A stretch of 64,000 bases of DNA from Sorex araneus. Lineage: Eukaryota; Chordata; Mammalia; Eulipotyphla; Soricidae. Of the stretch, positions 23,184 to 32,840 are shown piece by piece; the stretch's first letter is position 1, and each line of letters starts with the position of its first letter. Location of the stretch: the NCBI RefSeq assembly GCF_027595985.1, contig NC_073313.1, forward strand, positions 83,578,494-83,642,493, given 5' to 3'. The notes beneath the pieces were generated by a model, which worked only from the letters and a program-made list of their open reading frames with translations, was not told where the DNA came from and did no database searches. Both the position numbers and the translations under genes were made by a program.

Positions 23184-23424
23184 GTTCACAATAGCCATAA
23201 TCTGGAAACAACCCAAGTGCTGGAGAACAGATGACTGGTTAAAGAAACTTTGGTATATCTATACAATGGAATACTATGCAGCTATTAGGAGAGATGAAGT
23301 CATGAAATTTGCTTATAAATGGATGGACATGGAGAGTATGATGCTAAGTGAAATGAGTCAGAAAGAGAGGGACAGACATAAAATGACTACACTCATTTGT
23401 GGAATACAAAATAATGTAATATGA
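23184..23424 (+). pseudogene. L1 ORF2 C-terminal fragment
   Basis: This is the open C-terminal tail of ORF2 in the twin-primed L1. [49 protein letters not shown] and LSEMSQKERDRHK run to a stop at 23424 with no break. The rest of ORF2 lies upstream in inverted orientation, so it cannot be read through. Confidence 0.9.
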
Positions 23425-23760
23425 GATGGACACCCAATGAAAGTAACACAAGGGCCAGGAATAATGCCCCATAGTTGGTAGCCTGTCTAAAGAGCTGGGG
23501 GAGAAGACAGCTGGAATAAATAAGGGATCACTAAGTCAGTTATGGTTGGAGGAATTTTGGGGGATGGGGGATGTGTGCTGAAAGTAGATAAAAGACGTAA
23601 GTGATAGCCTCTCAATATCTGTATTGCAGACCATAATGCCCAAAAGTAGAGAGAGAGTATAGGGGAAATTGTCTGCCATGAAGCAGGTGCAGGGTTGGAA
23701 AAGAGGGGTACACTGGAGACATTGGTGGTAGGGAATGTGCTGGTGGAGGTATGGGTGTTT

Positions 23761-23983
23761 GTCACTGTCACTGTCACTGTCATCCCATTGCTCATCGATT
23801 TGCTGAAGCGGGCATCAGTAACATCTTCATCGTGAGACTTGTTGTTGCTGTTTTTGGCATATTGAATACACCACGGGTAGCTTGCCAGGCTCTGCCATGC
23901 AGGCAAGAAACTCTCGGTAGCTTGCTGGGCTCTCTTAGTACAAATGTAAATTCACAAAGTTTCTGGTTTAAATACTGGTTGAA
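23761..23983 (-). mobile_element. Chimeric RTE-tailed SINE with foreign 5' end
   Basis: It is flanked by ATGGGTGTTT at 23751-23760 and 23984-23993. The minus-strand 3' part is type 2 SINE with (CACTGT)n-type repeats at the end. The expected tRNA head is missing. The 46 nt at 23938-23983 are an AT-rich sequence unrelated to either SINE type. This is another 5' replacement. Confidence 0.75.
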
Positions 23984-24087
23984 ATGGGTGTTTGATCATT
24001 GTTTAATTGAAAGTCAAACATGAAAGCATGTAACTGTATCTAATGGTGATTTAATAATAAAACATTGTTTAAAAAAGAAAATAATCA

Positions 24088-24589
24088 TCCATTAGTGCAG
24101 GTGCTTTCCTGTGCATCATCATTGTGCCTGGTGTGGGTCAGGAGGAATTCTCAAGTTGGTCAGGGACTATTGCTCTAATCTCCCTCATCCTGAGGTCTAA
24201 GGGATGATTGTGCACATGCATATGTGGGTCTTGCCTGGCAGGGTAGTGGGCTGGATTTTTTATCTGCCACTCCTTAGCTCTAGATCTACGTCTGCACTGG
24301 AAGAGTCCTGAGTCCAAGCGAACTAAGGCATGTGCAGTTCTGGCCCAACAGGAGAGCAGTCAGGCCTACTGATCTGCAACTCTATCATGGGGCTTCAGAG
24401 ACAAGTGCCAGGAAATTTTACTGGTGAGATCATTAAGTCTTCAGTGACCACTTGTTACCTGTGTTTTCAACGTCTTCCAACTAAATTAGAGAGAAATTCT
24501 TCAAAAACACGTAATTAAGAAAATAACATAAAAACCACACATCACTAGTCAATATCAAGGAACTGTAAAGCAAATGATGAGATAATCAT
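24088..24589. other. No feature recognised
   Basis: The sequence may continue the old L1M block, but this cannot be supported. The 62-aa ORF at 24330-24518 is not recognisable. Confidence 0.3.
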
Positions 24590-24815
24590 CATACACTAGT
24601 GAAATTACCTGTGTAAAAAAGTCATTAAACAGCAAGTACTCAGGTATAAGAAAAGATGAAGCCTGGCTTTTTACTACATGTGGATAAAATTGGAGGTTGT
24701 CATATTAAGTAAAATAAGTCAGAAAAGGGAGAAAAATACTGGATGATCTCACTAATATGTAGGACACGAAAAAAAAACAAGGGAAAAGTTGACAAAGTCA
24801 AGTGAAAAGGAAGAC
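24590..24815 (+). mobile_element. Old L1 3' region fragment, sense
   Basis: TTGGAGGTTGTCATATTAAG, AAATAAGTCAGAAAAGG and CTGGATGATCTCACTAATAT form the generic mammalian L1 ORF2 end and start of the 3' UTR. Confidence 0.65.
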
Positions 24816-24835
24816 CTTAAATTTATTTTTTTTTA

Positions 24836-24928
24836 GTTTTTATTAGTGAATCACCATGAGGTACAGTTACAAACTTATGAACTTTCATGTTTGCATTTGG
24901 TTTATGGTGAAGGGATGTAAACAAAATG
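24836..24928 (-). mobile_element. Very short L1 3' tail insertion
   Basis: Only the last 90 or so bases of an L1 are present (TTATTAGTGAATCACCATGA, GTTACAAACTTATGAAC). They lie between two copies of CTTAAATTTATTTTT, which look like the TSD. Confidence 0.65.
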
Positions 24929-24959
24929 CTTAAATTTATTTTTAAATTTATTTTTTTGT

Positions 24960-25125
24960 TTCTTATGGGGCCATGCCTGGCTATACTCAGAGGATATTCC
25001 TGGATCTGCACTCAGGAATCACTCCTGGGGGTTTATGGGGAATCATATGAGGTGCTGGGGATAAAACCCAGCTCAGCTGCATGCAAGGTACATGCCTTAC
25101 CCACTGTGCAATCTCTCTGGCCCCG
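24960..25125 (-). mobile_element. Type 1 shrew SINE, diverged
   Basis: GGGGCCATGCCTGGCTATAC, CTGCACTCAGGAATCACTCC and CATGCAAGGTACATGCC are reversed SINE landmarks. Confidence 0.8.
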
Positions 25126-25139
25126 AGAAGACCACCAAT

Positions 25140-25740
25140 TTATTTTGATATGATTAAAATTAGCTTGATCTATGGGGGTATGGTGCTGCCAGTAGGCCAA
25201 TCTGTACCTGGGGGGCAAGTGCATCAACAGCCTAGTGGAGCCTTCAGGTTTCCTGATACCCCAAAATTCTGCTGTGCATATGGCCAGACTCTAACAACTT
25301 GGGACCAAGTTTACCAAGAAATTAAACAAAATACAGTGGCTGCTGACAGAAATACCTCTGGACTTAATACCAGAATTCCAGATCTGGGCAGCTTCTTTCA
25401 GGATCGTGCACCATCATATGCTCTTTGTTACCAACAATATAAAACATACAATCTATTGATGCCATTCCAACAGGTCTGACTGTTGGAGGAAAAGCTCCAA
25501 ATAATGATAGTGATTTTCCTGTTGATAATTGAATGTAATCAAAGTAAGGAAAGAGTAAAGTGAAAATCATGTTCCACACAGGCAGAGGGGGAGTGGGAGG
25601 GGGGGTATGCTGGGGTTATTGGTTGTGGAATGTGTGCACTGGTGAAGGGATGGGTGTTTGAGCATAGTATGACTGAGACTCGACCCAAAAAGTCCTTTAA
25701 CTGTTCTCACGGTAACTCAATTAAAAAATTTTAAAAGTTA
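25140..25740 (+). mobile_element. Unidentified retrosequence with ORF-like part and L1-like tail
   Basis: An open frame runs through 25142-25479, about 110 residues rich in Q, P and Y; readable pieces are LIYGGMVLPVGQSVPGGQ and GLNTRIPDLGSFFQ. I do not recognise the protein. After the stop, another frame stays open for about 20 codons, so a frameshift is possible. The sequence then passes into an L1-type tail (GTGTGCACTGGTGAAGGGAT, TCACGGTAACTCAATTAAAA, A-rich end). It may be a pseudogene fused to an L1 3' end, or an internal part of a composite repeat. Confidence 0.35.
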
Positions 25741-25744
25741 GATA

Positions 25745-27110
25745 TATGGGAGCCACACTCACAAACCACTTCTGGCTCAGCTATACAAGCTCATTTATTG
25801 GCCTTATTTCAGAGACCCATAGATAAATCTCAAAAGAGATCAAAAGTCATAATTAATCTCGGACCAGCACTTGGCTGAAGAGAATGGGGTAAATTCCGAT
25901 ATGCGCATTTTGTTACTGAAGTCTTCATGGCTTTCTCAGAATTGGTGTGAGCTACCTCCCCCCACTTCCCAATATACATGGAAGCACTGACAGTTACCCC
26001 CATGAACCAAATTCAGCGCCACCCTGTAAGCTCTACTGCCGGCCTTGCTGCAGAGACCCCTAAATAAATCTTGAAAGAGATAAAAAAAAAGCCACAGAAA
26101 AAACTTAGACCAAATAATGGCTGAACAGACCAGGGTAAATTGGAGGGGGGCAGGTTGGCCTTGGCCTGCCCAAGCAGAGCCCTCAGCAGCCACATGCTTC
26201 CACAATCCAAAATCACTGCCATATCCCCAGCCGACTCCACCATCTCAGGATGAACCTCACCAAGATATAATCTATTTTATAATGTGGAACTTAGAGCACC
26301 ATGGAACAGGGGCAGGGTTGAAAAGGGGGGTATGCTGAGGACATTGGTGGTGGAGAATGTGTACTGGTGGAGATATGGGTGTACCAGGTGATTTTACTGA
26401 TCCAGAGACACAGCAGCAAGTCCTGGAAGACACCACAGTGCTGTAGATCTCTCCAGACCCCATATAGAGCAAATTTCACTGAGGTACCCCAGATGGAGCA
26501 TGTGTACTCTCCCCATCTACTCCATATGGAATTCCGGTGACCAAGAGTTTCCACAAGAAAGGCCCAGGTATGCGGGTTACAGGACTAAATCTCCAGGCCA
26601 CATGACGGCAGATGCCCCAGACTGACCCTTGCCAGGTTCCCGCCCACCCAGTAGACTGGCTGTCACACCCACAATTTGCCTCCGGGTGCCATCTTAGCAC
26701 ACCAACAGCCCTGGCCCAGAGACTCCCAGTGGAATCCCAAAGTGGATTAGTGCCATACAGAGATGTCTCTGGAACCCAACCATTTACAATCTAGAAATTT
26801 GCATTTACAATCACAGCCATGGGAGCATTCATGATATTCAAAATGAGCAATGGAAAATAAATTATCTAGCATCTTCCCCTGGCAGGTAGGCTTGAATGGT
26901 GGTGAGAAATTTCGAGTAAAACATAATGCCCCAAATTAGAGAGAGATTATTGGGAAATTGTCTGCCATAGAGTCAGGGTGAGGACTGGGATGTGGGTGGT
27001 GGAAAATGTGCACTAGTGGAGGGATGGGTGTTCTATCATTGTATGGCTGAATCTCAAACATGAAAGCTTCTTTGTAACTCTATCTCACAGTGATAGAATT
27101 AAAGTAATGT
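25745..27110 (+). mobile_element. Composite repeat family A fused to L1 3' UTR
   Basis: Two similar modules occur at about 25750-25850 and 26005-26100, each with a CATAGATAAATCTCAAAAG-like stretch. A third CACACCCACAATTTGCCTCC module is at about 26650. A family A end (AATAAATTATCTAGCATCT near 26860) is joined at about 26920 to a clear L1 3' UTR (ATAATGCCCCAAATTAGAGA, AACATGAAAGCTTC) ending near 27110. A further L1-like tail patch lies at 26310-26385. There is no coding capacity. Confidence 0.5.
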
Positions 27111-27269
27111 GGAGTTCATGCCCAGTTCAATCAGCTTAATCAATGGCTGAACAAATAGCAGTATTTCTACATTATTAAAAATAAATAAATTTTAAAAATA
27201 ATAAATTTAGTTTGACCTTGTCCTGAGATAAATCAACATATTTAGTCTATTTTTAACCTTTCAAGAAAT

Positions 27270-27857
27270 TTTTTAAGTTTTTAGCCACCATGATTTACAA
27301 TACTGTTAATAAATGTGTATGCAGATGATGTTCTAATACCACTACTAAACCCCAAATATCATTGCTTTTCCATCAATGCCCTGGTGTAACTTCTCATATA
27401 CTCCCCAGCTCCCTTGCTAAACTCAGTTCTGTAGGTCAACACACCGTTCTGTTCTGATTGGCTATTTGTTATATATATATGTATGTGTTTATTCCATATG
27501 TGAGAGAAATAATTCTGTATTTGTCCCTTTCCTTCTTACTGTGTTCACTCAGCATGATATCCTCTAGTTACAGTATAATAGCAGCAAGTTACATGGTGTC
27601 ATCTTTTCTTATAGCTGAATGGTATTCCATTGTGTACATGTGCGTACATGTGCACACACACATATGTCACGTTTTCTTGATATAGTCATCTGTTCTCGGG
27701 CACTTTGGTTGTTTCCGGATCTTGGGTGTTGTGACTAATGTTGCAGTTAACAAAGGAGAACAAATTTCTTTGCAAAATAATGATTTTTTAAGTCTTGGAG
27801 TAGATCCCAAGAAGTGGAATTCCTGAGCCATATAGAAACTTAATTCTTCGTTTTTTG
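27270..27857 (-). mobile_element. Old L1, antisense 3' end of ORF2
   Basis: TTCACTCAGCATGATATCCT, GAATGGTATTCCATTGTGTA and ATAGTCATCTGTTCTCGGGC are the reverse of the L1 ORF2 end and 3' UTR. Frame breaks are numerous. Confidence 0.75.
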
Positions 27858-28021
27858 TTTGTTTTTGGGCCACACCTGTTGTGCTCAGGGTTTACTGATG
27901 ACTCCTTGCTCAGGCATCATATCTGACAGTACTCAGGAAACCACGTGTGGTGTCAGGGATTGAAACTGGGTCAGCTGCATGCAAGGCAAACGCCCTACCT
28001 TCTATACTATCACTCTGACCT
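27858..28021 (-). mobile_element. Type 1 shrew SINE, diverged
   Basis: TTTTTGGGCCACACCTGTTG, GGATTGAAACTGGGTCAG and CATGCAAGGCAAACGCCC mark a reversed copy within old L1. Confidence 0.8.
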
Positions 28022-28059
28022 CACTGAATTCTTTTGCTTCTTTGAAAAGCTGTTTGTAT

Positions 28060-28627
28060 TTTTTAAAAATTGTTTTTAAAGTCAATCACGTGAGACAGAC
28101 AGTTATTAAGTTTTTCATGATTGGGTTTCAGTCATACAATGTTCCAGCACCAATCCCTCCACTATTGTACATTTCCCACCACCAATGTTCTCAGTTTCCC
28201 TCCCACCAATTCCCCCACCCCCAACCTGCCTCTATGGCAGACACTTTTCTTTTTTGTCTGTCTCTCACTCTTTCCTTCCGGAAATTATGGTTTGTAATAC
28301 AAGTACTGAAAGGCTATTGTCATGTATATCCCTTTGCCAACTTACAGCACTCAGTTTCTGTCTAGAGTGATCATTTTCAACTAACATTATCATAGTGGTC
28401 CTTTCTCTATCCTAACTGCCGTCTGCCACCCCACCCTCTGCACACACCCACACACTTTTGGCAAGCTTACAGCTGCAGTCCAGTCCTTTTGGCCCTTGTT
28501 TCTATGGTCCTTGGGTACTAGTCTAATATTGTGCTTTTTATATCCCAAATGAGTACAATCATGTCTGTCCCTCTCCTTCTGACTCATTTCACTCAGCATG
28601 GTACTCTTCATGTCCATCCATTATATC
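28060..28627 (-). mobile_element. L1 3' UTR and last ORF2 codons, antisense
   Basis: TTCATGATTGGGTTTCAGTC, CCTCTATGGCAGACACTTTT and CTGACTCATTTCACTCAGCA are the reverse of a shrew L1 3' UTR reaching the ORF2 SEMSQKERDRH codons. The surrounding old L1 resumes after 28628. Confidence 0.75.
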
Positions 28628-29345
28628 CCACTCAATTCTTGATTTTTTTAGAAGTCTCCATACTGTTTGCCATAAAGGCTGATCCAGACAGCGTTTCTAT
28701 CAACAGTGGATGAAATCATGCATCTGTGTTATTTATTTCTGTTTGTTAGATAAGATGTTTTTATATACCAAACAAATTTTTGAAGCTGTAGGCAATTCAG
28801 TTAGAATATTTTTCAATTTAGTTATTATATATTTATAGATTGTTTACCACTATAAATAATTTTATTTATACTTTCTTTTATTTCTGTGGTTTCATCTGGA
28901 TGTGGTCTGCTTCCTGTTTCTATTAATTTTTGAGATTAAATTACTTGTGATAAAATGCTCTTCAATTAATTCTGCCCTCTCCAGTGCATTTTTAATACAT
29001 TTTGTTATTAGTGTCTTGTTAATCATTCTTTTCTGCAAGATCCTTATATTTCTCTCTTATTTTACTTATTCTCTCTTACTTTACTCTTTCCATATGTAGC
29101 CTCATTTCTAAAGTGTACTAAAATCTTTCTTTGATTCTCCCACAAAATTATATGAGGTTGCCCCTGGATGATTTCACAGTCATTCTAGTCCCTTTCAGTT
29201 TGCTATGAAATGCCAAGTACCAACCTGCGTTCGATATTTTGTCATTTAATGTTGGATATTCTTGTAATTTTAAGGTTACAGTTACAGTATTCCTATATTA
29301 ATCTTGGAATTTAACTTTCCCTTGTTATCACTTTGTAACCCTCTT
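28628..29345 (-). mobile_element. Old L1 remnant, weak
   Basis: The first 90 bases (AGTCTCCATACTGTTTGCCA, AAGGCTGATCCAG) continue the antisense ORF2. Beyond about 28720 only AT-rich text remains and the assignment is uncertain. Confidence 0.35.
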
Positions 29346-29349
29346 AAAA

Positions 29350-29920
29350 TCTTTTTATTGAGGTTATGTTATTTAGAATACTGTTAATGTTATGAGTTTG
29401 ATGTATAATTTTACTGTATCTCCACTACCACCATAAGCAAACCCCCTTGAACTTATATGATTTCTAGTCTTTATTCTTCCCCACCTCCACTTGCCCCCAC
29501 CTTGGTACTCTCAGTTTTGTTGTGAGAGTCCAAAGGTATATTATTTGTTTTTTTAATTTTTATTTTTTAAATTTAAACACCATGGTTTTCAAAGTTTTTT
29601 ACAATAGAATGATTATGTGTTTTCAATTTTCCAACAATAATCCCACCATGAAAGTGAACTTCCTGGGAGATGGAGCAATAGAACAGCAGGAAGGTCATTT
29701 GCCTTGCACGCGGCCAACCTAGGTTCAATTCCCAGCATCCCATATGGTCCCCAGAGCACCGCCAAGAGTAATTCCTGATGCAGAGCTAGGAGTAACCTCT
29801 GTCCATTGCCGGGTGTGACCCCCCACAAAAAAAGCAAAAAAAAAGTAAACTTCCTTCCTCATTTTGCCAACCACCACCATCCCCAGTCTTCTCCCTTTGC
29901 AAACACAATAATTTGTTATT
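29350..29920 (-). mobile_element. L1-type 3' ends, antisense
   Basis: Two T-rich starts (29350 and about 29545) are each followed by L1 3' UTR-like text (TATCTCCACTACCACCATAA; CACCATGGTTTTCAAAG). They are diverged members of an older subfamily. Confidence 0.45.
29665..29841 (+). mobile_element. Type 1 shrew SINE
   Basis: GGAGATGGAGCAATAGAACA, GGTTCAATTCCC, TCCCATATGGTCCCC and TTGCCGGGTGTGACC lead to an A-rich tail. The TSD is AAGTGAACTTCCT on the left and AAGTAAACTTCCT on the right. Confidence 0.9.
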
Positions 29921-29999
29921 TATTGCTTGTTACAATTAAATGACAAATGGCATTATCAAAATTGCTTCACTAAAAAAAGTTATGATTAATGAAATGCAA

Positions 30000-30062
30000 A
30001 CACAAAAATTCATAAGTCTGTAACTGTACATCACAATGATTCTCTAATAAAAAATAAAAAAA
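30000..30062 (+). mobile_element. Very short L1 3' tail
   Basis: ATGCAAACACAAAAATTCAT, TAAGTCTGTAACTGTACATC and a final ATAAAAAATAAAA resemble the last 60 bases of L1. Short GTTATGA repeats flank it. Confidence 0.5.
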
Positions 30063-30189
30063 ACAGTTATGAAAACTGTTCTACCTCACCATGGGTCATT
30101 AAGTCCTTGTCTGACATTCACTTCAGCTGTTGCTAGCTGAGCCTTCTGTGTTATTGTTTTCCTTTGTTGTATTTAGTAGGGTTCTTCTA

Positions 30190-30720
30190 TGCTACTTTCT
30201 CATCTAACTTGGTGTGCTCCCACTAGAATGTCAGTATTGTGGAATTTGGTGGTGTCCTGCAGCCACATATGAGGAAGAGTGGTTAAGAACTTCAGGATCT
30301 CTAGAACTGGGCAATGAGCTGACATGGTGCAGCTGTGGAAATTGGGCGTGGCTGTTAGGGCTTCTGTAAGTACAAGGAAGTGCTGGGGAGGATGCCTGAC
30401 CTCACTCTGAGAAGATCCCAGAGCTCTCAGCTTGAAAACTTGTAATTTTCATGGTTTAGTGTCTCAGTAGAGATTGTTCATGATGAAATGGAATTGGGCC
30501 TTTTTGTGTAGCAGCAGCTGTGGATAGTGGGTGTGGTTTGCAGGATCAGGATGCAGCTCTCTCCACTCTGGAGAAAGCCCCAGAGTTTTCGGCCAGGAGA
30601 CCAATATATCCATTAATTGTGGTGGCTTGGCTTACATATCCTTGGGGACTTAATTGGGAATCTGGAGAGGGGGCCAGTGAGTGAGTCAAAAGCTGTGCAG
30701 CTGTGCAAAGATATGTTTTT
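30190..30720. mobile_element. Unclassified composite repeat (family C-like)
   Basis: It has two similar passages about 165 bp apart (CTCACTCTGAGAAGATCCCA near 30402 and CTCCACTCTGGAGAAAGCCC near 30566), and GTGGGCGTGG-type text as near 8.6 kb. There is no ORF. Class and ends are unknown. Confidence 0.35.
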
Positions 30721-30779
30721 ACAGACCATTATCCATTCCCTTTGTTTGTTTATGAACCACTTATGTACTCATTTAAAAA

Positions 30780-31215
30780 TGCATCCATGAGACTTCATCA
30801 AGCTAAAGAGATGCCTCCAGACCCAATACCAGGATGATTATCACCATGGTCACCCCAGAAGGGTGGCTGGTGAGACCACCACCCGCCCAAACAGAGTCCT
30901 GGCAGCCAAAAATCTCCATAATGTAATTTTTCCCATACTCACAGCTGGACTCCACAGGCTCGGGATGAGACTCATCCAGAAAAAATATGTTGAGAAGCTC
31001 AGCTATACGGATTTTGTGACCAAGATCTCCAGGTTCACACAGAGCTGGGGATGGGCGAGCTCCCCTCATCCCCCCATGTGCTTCTGCGAGCCTGGCAGTC
31101 ATGCCCATGAACTGTCTCTGGTGCCATATAAGCTCATTAACCAGCCATGATCCAGAGACTCATAAATAAATCTTAAAAGAGATCAAAAAGCTGCAGAGAT
31201 GCTTCTGGACCCCAA
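30780..31215 (+). mobile_element. Composite repeat family A, tandem module
   Basis: A segment beginning CATCAAGCTAAAGAGATGCC (about 30797) is repeated from AAAAAGCTGCAGAGATGCTT (about 31185), giving a period near 390 bp. The unit contains CATGCCCATGAACTGTCTCT and GAGACTCATAAATAAATCTT, seen also near 7.5, 26.0 and 60.0 kb. Confidence 0.5.
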
Positions 31216-31543
31216 AGTCACCATCCAGTTAAAAATTTTGCTCCAATCGTATCACCTCATTCAAAATTTTAGAATTTCTGGAGCGCATCTCCAGCATCTC
31301 AACATCTCGGCATCCACAACATCTCAAACTCTACACCACAAATGTACCAGGAGTAGTATACCACGTTGGATAGGATGTAAGGTAGAAGGCAACCAATCTC
31401 AATTAAGAAAATATTAACACACAAGGCTTAATCTGTAGCAACATGTTAGTAATCTCTTATACAAAGACTTACTGGCTCCAGGGTGAGATACAACAATCTT
31501 CACACACTTTTTCTTCTAAGGAAAACTTTTTTTGATCATTTTT

Positions 31544-32080
31544 AGAGAAGTGGTTAAGAGAACGAAGAACCTCCGACTCCGGGCACATCTTTTCGATTCC
31601 ACCGTTCTTTCTGCACTAACATATGCCTCAGAGACCTGGGCCCCATGCAAACAGGATGAGAACACTATTCAGGTATCCCAAAGAGGAATAGAAAGAGCTA
31701 TGCTAGGAGTATCACGTTTCACTCAAGTGAGAGAAGGAATCTGGAGTTCTGACCTCCGTCGACAGTCAAGAATCAGGGACGCTGTCTTCTTTGCCAAGGC
31801 ATCAAAAATCAGATGGGCCGGTCATGTAATGCGATTCAGATTTTACCAGTGGACTAGAGCTGTTACTGATTGGATTCCACGGGATGTCAGAAGGCCGCGT
31901 GGCCACCCACCAACTAGATGGTCAGATTTCTTCGTCAAATCCCTGAATGAACGATTTGAGGCTCTTCCTGTTCTTAGAGCAAGCAAATATAATTGGGCTG
32001 GACTAGCATGCTACAGGGACAAATGGAGATGTTACTGGCGCCCGCTCAAGCAAATCGAAGATCAACGGGAAGACAAGTGA
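31544..32080 (+). pseudogene. RTE ORF C-terminal fragment, open for about 178 codons
   Basis: This encodes the C-terminal part of an RTE endonuclease/reverse transcriptase polyprotein, downstream of the catalytic YADD region. Visible blocks in order are LRAHLFDSTVLSALTYASETW (the LTY.SETW motif that follows the RT domain in RTE and CR1-type elements), QRGIERAMLGVSRFTQVREG, KIRWAGHVMRF, WIPRDVRRPRGHPPTRWSDFF and the terminal YWRPLKQIEDQ. No stop or frameshift interrupts it. The endonuclease and RT catalytic residues are absent, so it is a truncated relic. The first few open codons (31532-31543) come from flanking DNA. Confidence 0.85.
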
Positions 32081-32090
32081 TACAAGTGAT
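31544..32090 (+). mobile_element. RTE-type LINE 3' fragment, copy B (RTE1_Sar-like)
   Basis: A 5'-truncated RTE retrotransposon of about 545 bp. The coding part ends at 32080 and is followed by a short repeat tail (ACAAGTGATACAAGTGATAC). It aligns closely with copy A near 3.6 kb but is longer and more intact. No convincing TSD was found. Established knowledge: the Sorex araneus RTE1_Sar element was reported as horizontally shared with parasitic nematodes. Assignment to it is by remembered similarity and needs a search. Confidence 0.85.
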
Positions 32091-32543
32091 ACATGTATCT
32101 TGATGCACCTGTAAAAGGGTGTCTCTAGGGTTGCAAGTACAATACGGTGGGCACTGACTACATAGTATTGTAGGGCAGGAAAGATTGAAATAAACTAAAG
32201 TGTACATACTGCATTTCAAGGTTACTGCAGAAGAACATTAAATATATTGCTGTTAATTTGAATATATGTTGAAATGTTGATTCCTTTGATATATTGCTTA
32301 AATTTAATGCTTTACTGAGTGAATATATCCTGTTTATTTTTAGATAACACAAATAATATTAAAATTTTCCTGTTTTGTGCATTTATGGATAATGTTACTT
32401 TTTAAAAAAATACTTCTTACTGATTTAGATTCTGTGGTTTGCAATACTGCTAAAACTGGTTTCTCATGCATATCATTCCAATAAAAATTTCTTTTGGATT
32501 GTGCCTCTCTCACGTGAAAATTTGGCATTAGAATATCTGTGTA

Positions 32544-32629
32544 GTGTGTTTTATCATTGTGAGATTGTAACCCAAACATGAAAGCTTGTAACTATCTCAT
32601 GGTGATTCAATAAAATTTAAAAAAGAAAG
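32544..32629 (+). mobile_element. Very short L1 3' tail insertion with TSD
   Basis: Only 86 bases of L1 end (CCCAAACATGAAAGCTTGTA, ATGGTGATTCAATAAAAT) lie between perfect copies of TATCTGTGTA at 32534-32543 and 32630-32639. Confidence 0.85.
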
Positions 32630-32840
32630 TATCTGTGTAAAAGATTATGTGAATCTTCACACTTAATATTTACTGAAAAATATAATTGCCTTTAATGAAT
32701 TATATTATCAACAGTATAAAATTTCCAGTGATATTCTCCTCTACAATGCTTGTAATATTTGATTTATTCAGTCAAAATATTGTACCCTTTGGTGATCTTG
32801 ATTTCATCTGTTGGAATATAGCTCTAAACATTTTAGGCTT

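Larger units (their letters stand above)
21859..24074 (+). mobile_element. Twin-primed L1 with inverted 5' segment
   Basis: The 3' part (23184-24074) is sense and runs from ORF2 LFTIAIIWK to the A-rich tail. The 5' part (21859-23183) is the immediately preceding ORF2 sequence in opposite orientation. The two parts share GTTCAC at the breakpoint (reverse at 21859-21864, forward at 23184-23189), as expected from twin priming with microhomology. Likely imperfect TSD: AAGAAAAAAATC (21847-21858) and AAGAAAATAATC (24075-24086). Two SINEs sit in the inverted part and one chimeric SINE in the 3' UTR. Confidence 0.85.

Noticed and set aside
31532..32080. 182-aa ORF as a host gene
   Set aside because: It is the C-terminal part of an RTE retrotransposon polyprotein with a LINE-type terminus and a second copy at 3.5 kb.
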